Below, in pieces: positions 45,331-56,700 of a stretch of DNA of 64,000 bases (positions are counted from its first letter, which is position 1; each line of letters opens with the position of its first letter). The notes beneath the pieces were generated by a model. It worked only from the letters and a program-made list of their open reading frames with translations, had not been told where the DNA came from and made no database searches. Origin of the DNA: Lonicera japonica. Taxonomy: Eukaryota > Streptophyta > Magnoliopsida > Dipsacales > Caprifoliaceae. A program made the position numbers and the translations under genes. Location: NCBI GenBank assembly GCA_021464415.1, contig CM038471.1, positions 30,105,234-30,169,233 of the forward strand. The letters are read 5' to 3'.

Positions 45331-48300
45331 ACAAGGCAATAGCTAGTTGTTCATTCTCTGCTGGATTTGATGCCGATTATTAATGAATTCTGCAACACAG
45401 CTTAGTTAATAAAAAATTCAATACTTTTATTAATGAAAACAATTCCATAATTGATGGTATATAGATATATTATGTTCGTATATATATAATGTACCAATTT
45501 ATAGATGAGTGTAAACGCAAGGGAGAAAATTTTGTTGCAGCATGAAAGATCAATTAGGGCATTTTGAGAAAAAAATATGTTTTTCTAATTTTGTTATCAA
45601 TTTTTTTTTGGTGGATAAACTTCTAGTTGCACTTTAGTAAAAGAATAAATGTTTTATCTTTTTAAGGTGGATGAACTTACAAATCTTGTGGATAGGAATA
45701 AATCACCCTATTTTGTTTTCTTCTGGAGTAACGAATCTTTTTATCTTACTGTAAATTTAAGTTTAATTTATTAATCATATATTAAATTACATTTTTCATT
45801 TTGTTTCTTATTTTTATTCAAACAAAAGTTATTTCTATTTATTTCATTTTTCTCTTTAGCTACCCAAACATCAATAAAATTAACTTTATTCTTATCCATT
45901 CTATCATATTTCTTCCCCTATTAATTAATTAATTATTTTCCATTTCGTCCTCTCGACCAAAAGGCTTGTAAATTAATGGACTATTTTTAGTTCCGGTGTT
46001 TTTGCTATGACGGTCCTATAATTTAATGGGAAAAATTATATTAAAATGTGGTTACTGAGTTCTTAAAAATTGGTGAGAAAAATTGTTTTAGAACTCGGAA
46101 AAAATTTGAAGCTAGCAAGACTTTCACCCCTCTCCTTCTTTTAAAAGTTCGAGTCTATCCGTGTAAGATTTGTAGGTAAGAAAAATATTTTTTAAAAAAT
46201 AATTTTATAATTTTCTGTAAATATGGGGAATATTGGGTGTGAAATTTAGAATATGTTACTTGCTTTCAAATGCAATATTGCATTAGACATAAGTGAATTA
46301 GAGTTAATTGGTTCACTGGTTATGAATTTAAAAAAAAAAAATTAAATGAATTTAAACTATTGGTGAGATGCAAATCTCAAACCCCACTATAAACTTAATT
46401 GAAAAACTTAAAACCTTGCAAAATAATATAAAAATAAATGGTTACTTCACGAAGAGGTAGGGAAACGAAAAGAGTCCTTGATATTTTGATTGAAAACAAG
46501 CTCCCATATATTATAGATAACAAAAATGAGATTGTATATGTTTCATCCGAAACAAAATAACATAAAATTACTTACATACATGCTCACATATCATTTCTTC
46601 TCACTTTCTACAATATTTTTATTCAAAAAATCTCAATCTACGCATTAATTATAATTAAGAAATTAAATAATCTTTCATGTACGGTTTATTATGACTATTA
46701 GTTAGGGCTCGTTTGATTTGAGTTTTGGAAATAAATGGACATTCTAGATTTTTGGAAAGCTTTTCTCCTAGCATCTAAAATGCCTCACTGATGTTTGATT
46801 TGGACATGAACTATTCTTTCCTAAAATGTTGAATTACCTCTCTATATATATTTATTTCAAACAAGAATAAAAATAAAATATGTGTGGATTACCGAAATGT
46901 TTTTCATTTTATAAAATTAAAAGACAAATTATAATAATTTTACGAAGGTAAAATTTAAGTTCTTATTCGTAGGAATTGTGAAAAGTCGTTGTGTTTACTA
47001 TATATTCATGACATGGGTCATACACTTTCTGTTGGATATAAAACAATCTTTAGATGAATAGTGATTATATATTTCAATAAGTTTAGTTTTATTTTCTTTA
47101 TTTTTTAAAAGTGCTGTAAAATGAAATTTAAATTTTAGGAGTTTTAACTTTTTATACCAAAGTATGTTAATTTAGTGAAAGGGTTTTACATCAAAATTTT
47201 TTATGATTTAATTAAATATTGGAAGAAGTTGAATAGTAAATTTTATATCAACATGTTATTGTGAGGAAGCTAACTTTTCTGATTTTAGATTTCAAGCAAT
47301 AATTACTCTCCTAATTTACATGCTCCAATTCTAGTTTTTTGACTCAGAGAATTTGAATAGTGACTTTGCAAAATACGACTCCAATAAACTCTTGAAATGA
47401 TAATATTTAAATTTTTTTATTTTTTGTTCTTTAACAATTTATAATTTTTTTATTATGTTACATCCTCCAGCAAAAAAAAATTCCCTCCGAATCTTTGATT
47501 CCCTCTAAATCTAGTCCCTCCATTTTTGTAATTTTTGTAATTTTCCTTCATTTTATTTTTTTCCCTCTTGCTGTGTTCCATTTTTCTTTTCTGGCGTGAA
47601 ACTATTACCACGTTATGTATATTGATTATGTTTCAAAAGTGAAATAAAAAATTGTAAATTATATGTTCAACCTTAAAGTTTGGGGTCATTTTCAATCTCT
47701 CGCTCAAAATTTCAATTTGTCTTAATCTGACCCTAAATTACTTTTAATGATCCAATTGAAAACTTATGTCTGCTTGCTTCTGTGTAAAGCTTTTAATGGA
47801 GAATCCATGTGGAGTTTAGCTGGACGATTACGAGACTAATCCCATCTAAAATAAGCAAGTGCACAGTATGTGAGTCGGATTTGGGGATAATTAACCCTCT
47901 TGTTAAGTTTTTTTGTTCCCACTTGAAGTTGAACTATTACAAATAAGAAGAATATAATAACCCAATAAAATTTAGCATAATTTAAAGTTTTTTCTCCTTC
48001 CTTTCAACCCTCACAAAACTAAGTTAAAAAATTATTGGCCTCTGTGAGGATAGCAAGGTTCAAAGAAAAATTATGTTGATAAGTAATTCTAGTTATATAC
48101 ATAAAATTCATTTAAATTGATTTTTGCATATATATATATATATATATATATATTCTATTTAAATTTACTTTTAATTGCGTATATATATTCTTTAAATTAA
48201 ATCTATTTTCAATTGCATATGTATATATTCTCTTTAGATTCAGTTATAATATTTATATACTGTACTTATATAAAGTGTGAGTGTGAGTAGTGAGTTTTGG

Positions 48301-49548
48301 TGGATTTGAAAAATTACAAAATCACCCTTTTAAACCAAAAATTACTATAAAATAATGTTAAAGTTAATACTTGAACCACGACCTTAAGAATGAAAAATGC
48401 ATTTAATTTCCACTTGACCTAATATTATCAGATATATCTAATGTAATGAATTACTATCTATAATATTGTTCACATGTAAACCAGCTAAGACTAATTATTG
48501 ATGGATCTTACTCGCCCATGAAATAATTAACATTGTACCAAATTATTCAAAATGAGCATAGTATACATGAGAAAGAATCATACTCTTACGATTGCATATA
48601 GCACAATATTTAAATTAATAGTCACTATATATTTGAATAGGTTTAGTTTGTTTTTAGTTTTAAAAGCAATTTTTAGGAGTTGTAATTTTTTGTGTTTAGT
48701 TCTTTAATTAAATTTTAATTTTATTTGATAAAATAGTGTCCCTAACTCACAAATTTATAGATAGTTTATTAAAATATTGGAGGAAGTTAAATTAAGTTTT
48801 ATAATCTAATGTGATAATATAAGAAAATCATACGTGATTGGTGTGATAACGATATTAAAAGGGTTAATGTGATTGGCAAGGAAATGATTTTCCTATCACG
48901 GTATATTTTAATAGTAGTAATTATTGAGAATATTTGTTTCGAAAATTATTATATTATATTAGAAAAAAATGTATACATGGCCCGACTTGAGTACAGGCTC
49001 AAAACTCGGGCGACTCAGTCATGAAAATTTGGGTGCCCATATTGTTTTTTGTCTATACGTGTAAATATAATTAATCCCAAAAATAAATTGTACTTAATTG
49101 CAAGCTTTGAAGCCATTCAGCCCACTTACTGCGTTATTAATTGACATAAAACCTTTTTACTTTTTAGGGTTACAAGAATGTAACCGCAACTCTGCAAGAG
49201 GCCAAGAGCAATGTCCTTTCAACTTTCTTTAATTATTTTACCCAATTAGGCCATACTTTGGCAATTGGCACGTTGGTGTCTTTTTGGCTCCTCGCACAAT
49301 TGATCAATTACAGCACACTCTAATTAACATGTGAATTGTTAATTAACCCAATTGCATCTGTTGAGATCTTGTGACAATCTTGAAGATTCCCTGAAAAACA
49401 ATGGTTGTTCTGATATTGATGGAGATGATTTATATTTGGAGTTGAAAAACCTAAACTCCTCTTTACCAAGAGAAACAAAAAGAGCAACTAACGTGCTGAA
49501 TTATTTGAAGAAAATGGATGGTTGTTTCCCAAATGCTTATGTTGCTTA

Positions 49549-52500
49549 CAGTGGCGTAGCCAGGATATTTTGCTAGTGGGTTCATCAAAAAATGTACCAA
49601 AAAAAAATTCCATATATTATAATAATATATATATACTTACAATAGAAGCAACAAAAAAAAAGTATTAGGCTTTTACAATTGTCCGCGACGACTTTTCATA
49701 TTTTGAAATCGTTGCATAATAACTTCATTACCTATGCTATCAAATACATCTTTCTCAATGAAAGTAATCAAGCAGTCATTCATCCATTGATCTCCCATTC
49801 TGTTACGCAATCGGTTCTTAATGAATTTCATCGTAGAAAAAGATCTTTCCACAGTTGCAGTCGTAATTGGTAAAATTAATGACAATTTCACAAGCAAATA
49901 AACTAAAGGATAAACAATATCTCTCTTTGTCTCTACTAGCTTCTTCGCAAGGTCGCCAATATCTTTTAGATCTAAAAAGTCTTCGTCTGAGCACACGTCA
50001 ACAATGTAGTTTTGAGCTTGATTCTCCAGTGCAAGTAGATTTACCGCAGAAAATTCTGATGGATAAAATTGAGCAAGACGAATCAAGCTTTCTTTATCAA
50101 AAGCAGAAAATGCATTACATGGATTCAAACAAGCCACGGAAAGAAGCAACTCGGAGTTTGCCTCATTGAAGCGATTATTAAGCTCTTGAAGTTGCATGTC
50201 AATAACGGTATAAAATAGTTCAACGCGATAATGATGCAAATTTGTAACTTGTGGGACTTTACGTCGTGGTCTCCCTGGAAGTATAAAAAAATCATCCATG
50301 ATGGAAATAGCAACACTATTCTTTTCACAAAATGACGAAACCCACTAATAAAGATTCCCATCCTTCATCTCGTAATTTTTGCAACCGATGCTTCGACACT
50401 TTAACTTGTGTTATAGCATTTACAATGTCTTGATCTTTCCTTTGCAAAGCTAAAGATAAGTCATTTGTAATTCCCAATACACTTTTCATCAAGTGTATAT
50501 TAAAGATCATATCAAAAGATTGCAATAAATTCAAGAGAGCACGTGCTTCGCCTCTTTGGTCTAAACTAAAAGCATCATCTTCTACAAATTCAAGTACATC
50601 AATCACCGAAGAAAACATAACAATCAAGTTAATAAGTGTCTTATAATGTGATCCCCAACGCGTGTCGCCAGCCCTTTTAAGATTAGTTTCTTGATTCATC
50701 CCATGCCCACTTTGAATCTCACCAATACTTAATGATGCTAAAACATTAGCAGCCTGTTTCTCTCTAAGTATATCTTGGCGTTTACAAGATCCTCCAACAA
50801 CATTCACTATATTAGAAACCACATTGAAAAGCAAAGCAATATCAACATTATTTTTTGCAACGGCTACAAGAGTTAACTGAAGTTGGTGAGCAAAGCAATG
50901 GACAAAAAATGCCGATCTATTTTCCTTCATAATCAAAGCTTTAAGCCCATTAAATTCACCTTGCATATTACTCGCTCCATCGTAACCTTGCCCACGTATT
51001 CTTGATAAACTTAATCCATGTTTCAAAAACAAAGATTCTATTGCTGCCTTGAGTGACAAAGAAGTGGTATTTGCAATATGAACAAGTCCGAGAAATCTTT
51101 CAGTAACAATTCCCATTTTATTCACATAACGCAAAACAAGTGCCATTTGTTCTTTAGTTGATATGTCGCGCGACTCATCAACTAAAATAGCAAAAAAGTC
51201 ATCACCAAGATCTTTCATGATAGCATTGGAAGTTTCACAAGCAACGGCATTTGCAATATCTTTTTGAATTTCGGGTGTCACCAACTTTAAATTTTTAGGA
51301 GTATTTTGTAACACAACACTTTTGATTGTTTCATTATGATTAGCAAGAAATTGTAGAAGCTCGATAAAATTACCTCGGTTGCTTGACTCACTTGATTCAT
51401 CATGGCCACGGAAAGCTAGTCCTTGACGTAAAAGAAATCTTACACAATCAATCGATGCATTTAAACGAATCCGGTAGTCACTCTTAGCTTGATCCGAATG
51501 CTTACTAAAAATAGCTTCAATATGTTGTTTTTGCTTCATTAAATCATGGCACTTCTTCCAAGCTTGGCTATGAGCACTATAAGATCCTCCAACATGAATG
51601 CCTAGCCTTTCTTTTTTATTCCAATTTGTGAATCCTTCGGTAACAAAGGAGTCCCCTCCGGCTTTCTTTCCGACATCCGGCCTAAATAAGTAACAACACA
51701 AACAAAATATAGCATCTTTTTCTATACTATACTCCAACCAATTCCCATATTCTTTAAACCAAGCTGGATTAAATCGTCGCAATACCCCACCAATATTTTT
51801 TTGTGGGAATTTGTGGCCAAGAGGTTGACACGGACCCTTTTGTAAGTATGCTCTTCTAATTTCATCTTGATCATTAGGATGGTATTCGGATAATTTTTTT
51901 CGTAATCCAGGATCAACAGGAAGATTTTTCAAGTCAATACGGCTTTGTTTAGATGGATGTTGGATGTCTTGCTCACTAGCACGAGATTGTTGTATGTTAG
52001 ATGCATCTTGATCGTGGGATATTGGGGATTTTCTTTTCAAAAATTTATCCATGGTGCCTAGAAAAAATATAAACTAGAATTATCATTAATAAACTAGAAT
52101 CATTTTGAACTCTAATCATAATAAAATCATTTTAATGTCTAGTAATTTTCATGTTTCAATACTCCAAAAAAACTAACACCAAGAATAATAAAAAACATGA
52201 ATTAAAATAAACTATTAAACTAAACACATAAACAACTAAACAAATAAGCATAGCTTTTATATCTTACTGTAATTCTGTCAACACTCAAGAATATATACTA
52301 TAATACTCATCTACATTTAAAGCTAACAACAATATATTGGCCAAAGTCTACTAATTAATTAATTAATTTTCCAACTTAAAGAAATAAATAACTATAAAAT
52401 TAAATGGGTGCAAAGTAAGGGCTATATTGCTGAATGCTGTAAGGCATCAATTGCTTACCTTGACAACCAAATGCTGTAAGAATATAAGCTGCTGACTGCC

Positions 52501-52916
52501 GAGTGCCCGATGTCGAGTGCCCGATGCCGAGTGCCGTAGGGACTAAGGATTAAACTTGTTGAGTTTTGAGTTAGAAAGGAGAGATCAGAGAACTATATCT
52601 ATTTGGGTAAAAGGATTTTGGCTTTTGCAAAATGAAATAAAGAATAAAGAAGCTATGGTCTCAATTGAAGATTGGGAAATGGGACAAATTATAAAATAAA
52701 ATAAAAATATCAAGAAAAAGAGGAAGTGTCTCATGGAAGCTACCTTTATTATTTTTAATGTTTGACCCCACTAATAGGTTTTTATTTTTAAATTGAGTGG
52801 TGTCAAATATACACCACAAAATTAAAAAGTGTAAAAATATGATATGTTGCTCCTTAATTTTTTTAGTTCAAGTGGGGTCAACTAACCCCACTTAGCAAAG
52901 CATAGCCACGCCACTG
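49549..52916 (-). mobile_element. Younger hAT transposon, 3368 bp, exact 8-bp duplication
   Basis: Ends CAGTGGCGTAGCCA (left) and, as complement, CAGTGGCGTGGCTA (right). Flanked by GTTGCTTA at 49541-49548 and 52917-52924, an exact 8-bp target duplication as expected for hAT. It carries one minus-strand transposase gene (49673-52052). It is inserted in the coding sequence of an older hAT. Confidence 0.96.
49673..52052 (-). pseudogene. hAT transposase (TTF zinc finger, DUF4371 type), one frameshift
   Basis: ATG at 52052; 575 codons open to 50325, then the frame changes and 208 or more codons continue to 49673. Order: variable N-terminus; TTF-type zinc finger (WLEYSIEKDAIFCLCCYLF, about residues 127-145); DUF4371/RNase H-like core with the acidic residues of VDESRD and GYDGASN; the hAT CxxH motif in HCFAHQLQL; W-containing AGDTRWGSHY; then, after the frame change, the dimerisation region LPITTATVERSFSTMKFIKN with the catalytic E. 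The frameshift lies at about 50330-50345, between EGWESLL and VSSFCEKNS. Apart from that the gene looks complete, so it was recently active or is a single-change pseudogene; an intron there is less likely, because no GT-AG pair is visible. Confidence 0.92.
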
Positions 52917-55289
52917 GTTGCTTATAAAATTTTGTTGACCATACCAGTTACAGTTGCATCTGTAGAAAGAAGTTTCTGTAAGTTGAAGTTGATCAAGACT
53001 TAACTCCGATCAACTATGTCGCAAGAAAGATTGAATGGATTGGCCATGTTATCAATTGAGAAAAAATTGGTTGAACAACTTGATTATGCAAATTTAATTA
53101 CTACTTTTGCTTCCAAAACTACAAGGCGAGTAGTATTTAAGTGATTATTTGAAACATCTTCGGCCTTATTATTTAATATGTTTCATTTTTTTGTTGTTAG
53201 AATTTGAATTTATATATTCAGTTCTGGAAAACTTTTACAAAAATAAATAAATTTAGTACACACTAAAAATTGAGGGCCCAATTTAGATTTTCGACTCAGG
53301 TTCGAAAATCTCAGTTCGGCCCTGTCAATATATATAAGTTTATAAGATAAAGATTATAACATAGTAATAAATTATTTATAATATTCTAAATTTAACTTTA
53401 ATTGGTTAACCAATAATAAATCATATCTTCTTTTTCATCTTCTTTGTATTTGAGCAAGAGTCATTTTATTTCCTTTCCTTTTCATCTTTATCTATCCAAA
53501 CAATAATAAAAATTAAATATATTCATTTCTATTCCTCCCCTCGTAATTAATTAACATTTCAGTTCCCACATCTCAATCAAAAAGGATTGTTAATTTGTGG
53601 TATATTTTTAGTTTTGATGTTTTTGTTATGACGGTCCTGAAACTTAACTGGTAAAATTAATATTAAAATTTGGTTTAAGATATTTGTTTTAGTACTTGAA
53701 AAGAAAATGCGAAGTTAGCAAGATTTGAACCCCTCCCATTCTCTTAAAAGTTCGAGCCTATATGTATATATATTGTCATGTTAAAAAAGAAAATGCAAAA
53801 TTTAGATATCTTGTTTGCTTCAATTTCAATATCACATTGACATATATAAGTGAATTCAAGTTAACTGGTTATGTGATTATGAACTTCAAAAAAAAAAAGA
53901 ATTGAATTTCAGCAATGGGTGAGGTCCAAATCTTAAACATATGTTGAGATCATAAATTTCACACTGAAAAATGAAAATTTCGCAGAGTAATATATAAAAA
54001 GAAGGGATTGCTCCAGGTGAAAAAATTTATTCGTTCATGAGGAATGGAGGAGAGTTAAGTTCAATTACTATACTTTTAGGCTCACTTATTATATTTTTAT
54101 ACAAAAAAAAATAAATCTCAATAGATGCATAATTTGAAATGAAAAAATATTCCGTAAATATTTGTAATTAAATAAATTTTAATTTACCATTTTTTAATTT
54201 CCATATAAACTGATTTCCAGGATATTAAAGTGATTATAATATATATATATACACAATAAATTTAGCTTTAATAATGTTGATGGCCTTATCAATGTTAACA
54301 TTATACGAAATTAATCAAAATGGGAATATTATGCATGATAATGGGTCATACTCTTATCGTGGGATATAACACAATATTTGAATGAATATGTTTAGTTTTA
54401 AAAGTAATGTTAAATAAAATTTAAATTTTAAGAGTTTTAACTTTTTATGCTCAGTTTCTTAGTTTATTTCTTAAGAAAATGTCTAAAGGTTTAGACGTAC
54501 AAAATTTTAGAATATTAAATTATAGATAATTTACTAAAATATTGGAGGAAGCTGAATAACAAATATAATTATATTCATTAATAATGCAAGAAGTAGCCCT
54601 AATTCGTGAATTGTATTTCAAGTAGGTTTCTCGTTATTCTTCGAAAAATGCGAGAAAAAATAGATGTATGCTACCTAAAAGTTAGGGTTTAGGTGTTTGT
54701 TAGTTTTTTTGTTTAATCTTGCCTCCACATGTATATAATATGTATGTAATCTATTTTGGGTTTGTTTGGTTTATTCACTGTTTTGTTGTATAATCTTGCC
54801 TCAATATGCACAAAAAATGGCAATTGAAGTATTAAAGACTGAATTAATATGTTATTATATATATCCATTGTTAGAATAATATATACATTCACAGTTTTTA
54901 AGCTGTATACACAAACTTCAGAAGCATTTTCTAGTAAAAAAATGTTGGTTGAATATATATATATTGCATATCTTATTATAGGCATTAAATCTTATTTTAA
55001 ATGTACTTTTTGTTTTTTTTTTCTTTGTGTTTCATGCAGTGAGTGACTTGCTTGCCTTACATCTCCATCATATATGGGTCATTTCCTTTACTTCATTACC
55101 TTAGGGGAAAAGTTATTTTCTTTTATAATGTAAACCAGGATAGAATATCTTATTTTGAGTTGAAGGGCATGGATATCGGGATCGAAGACATGGCTTGAAA
55201 CTTGATGGACCAATTGTCCTATTGCAAATTTTTATCAACAAAAATATTTTTATCTACTACAAAATATATATATATATATATATTTATAA

Positions 55290-55370
55290 AGAGATTAAAA
55301 AACATCAGGGGCCCTCGTATGTGCGGGGCCCTAGGCGATTGCCTAGCTGGCTATGCCCAAGTCCTGCCTG
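55290..55370. repeat. hAT-like terminal sequence
   Basis: The complement reads CAGGCAGGACTTGGGCATAG, then a piece with AGGCAATCGCCTAGGGCCCC, typical of the GC-rich subterminal region of some plant hAT elements. It lies just right of duplication copy 2. No partner end was found. Confidence 0.4.
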
Positions 55371-55379
55371 CCTAGAATG

Positions 55380-56700
55380 AGTATGGCAATTCATTTAAGA
55401 ATCATAGTTGATGACAATGACATAGGTCCAATGTTAGAGACTACTAAGCTAACTGCTAGGATTGAAGTTTATGTTGAACATGGAGTGGGTGGGGATGAGG
55501 GACATGATAGTGAGTAACATGATAATGATACTGATAAGATTGCAACTAATGTTGATGTTATATATGAAGATGATAGAGAGGGTGGGGTACTTATAAGAGT
55601 TAGGCAAAATTCCCTGTATTTAATCCAAAGATTGAAATGAAAAATATAGAGGTTGTAATAGGGATGAAATTTGCCAACTCAAATGAACTTAAAAATGCAT
55701 CAATAGGTTATGCTGCTGCTAAGGAGTGCCCAATTAGGTTTGAGACTAATTGTAATTAAACAAAACTTGCTTGCTGTAGGTGTTATGGATGCCCTTGGAG
55801 GTTGTGGGCAAGTCTTATGCAAAATGAAAATATATAGTTTTCAAATCAAGCCACTTAATAATAAACATAAATGTGTTAGGAATTTCAAGGTTAAACTTGC
55901 AAACTCTAAGTGGCTAACCAATATGTATGGCAAGAAGTTGAAAAGTGATCCTAATTGGAAATTAAAATATTTTAAAGATGATGTACTTGAGAGATGTAGT
56001 CTTGATGTTTCTTTGACTTAATGTTATAGAGCAAAGAAAAGAGCTTTAGGGGAGATAAAAATGTTATTAAAAGACCTTTGACTCAATGCCATAGACCAAA
56101 GAAAAGAGCTTTAGGTGAGATAGAAATGTCATTAAAAGACCATTATGCCAAGTTATGGGATTATGCAAGAGAGATTCTCAAGTCTAACCCAGAAACACAG
56201 TTAAGATCCATGTAGATATGAGTAATCCCACTAGACCTGGACATTTTCTTAGGATGCATGTACGCTTGGATGCTTTGAAGAAAGGTTTGGTTGCTTGGTG
56301 TAGACCTATCATAGGAATAGATGGGTGTTTTCTTAAAGATTTTTTTAAAGGGGAGTTGTTGGCAGCCGCAGGAAGAGATGGTAACAACCACAAATGTCCT
56401 ATTGTTGAAATGGATATTAAGAAAACATCAGATTGGTTTATAGAATTGTTGGAAAATGACCTTAATGTGACTGATAGGACTGTTTTGACTATCCTTAGTG
56501 ACCAACATAAAGGTCTTGTGCATAGTATTAAGATCTATTACCTATGGTTGAATATAAGTTCTATGCTAGGCATACATATGCCAACTTAATTAAGGACAAT
56601 GTTTCATGGTGCGATCTAAGTTTTAGGAAGCATGCAAGACTCGAGCAAATGGGAATGGAGACCGAAATTTATCATGAGTTGATGTTGATAATGGGTGGTT
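55380..56700 (+). pseudogene. MULE (Mutator-like) transposase, decayed
   Basis: Broken plus-strand frames give, in order, an N-terminal MuDR-type segment (IGMKFANSNELKNASIGYAA, then CYGCPWRLWAS), a middle part (FLRMHVRLDALKKGLVAWC), and the catalytic start CRPIIGIDGCFLKD with FKGELLAAAGRDGNN, the MULE DG-FLKG-LL-A-G-DGNN pattern. The DILSD-like QKGL step appears as TILSDQHKGLVHSI. A copy of about 50-70 bp is duplicated near 56030-56130 (AAAGAAAAGAGCTTTAGG twice). Stops and frameshifts throughout. Terminal inverted repeats were not found. Confidence 0.85.

Larger units (their letters stand above)
49352..53142 (+). pseudogene. hAT transposase C-terminus of the older element, split
   Basis: Exonic pieces are 49352-49548 and 52925-53142, joined across the younger hAT and its target duplication. 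The first piece has a DGDDLYLELKNL helix and ends FPNAYVAY; the second continues with the hAT dimerisation motif VTVASVERSFCKLKLIK, a stop (TAA), then LRSTMSQERLNGLAMLSIEK, as in hAT transposases and ZMYM1/TTF-type derivatives. The E of VERSF is the third catalytic residue of the family. The N-terminal catalytic part is missing, so the element was already deleted or non-autonomous. Confidence 0.8.
48976..53324 (+). mobile_element. Older hAT transposon, interrupted by a younger hAT
   Basis: Left end CATGGCCCGACTTGAG; right end, as complement, CAGGGCCGAACTGAGA: imperfect inverted ends of hAT type. The paralogous position in copy 1 (about 43165-43200) is an uninterrupted empty site, with matching flanks on both sides. 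Inside lies the C-terminal part of a hAT transposase (49352-53142), split by the insertion at 49549. Confidence 0.75.
45331..55240 (+). repeat. Large tandem duplication, copy 2
   Basis: Second copy, 9.9 kb. Most of the extra length is the nested hAT pair (48976-53324). After removal of the recognisable insertions the copies are about 5.7 and 5.6 kb. Copy 2 ends with GAAGGGCATGGATATCGGG and GGACCAATTGTCCTATTGCA near 55225, matching the end of copy 1. TA microsatellite at 48128-48152. Confidence 0.85.

Noticed and set aside
51165..51176. TGTCGCGCGAC in the hAT transposase region
   Set aside because: It encodes the conserved DESRD of the transposase on the minus strand (11 of 12 bases match) and has no TATA context; chance match.
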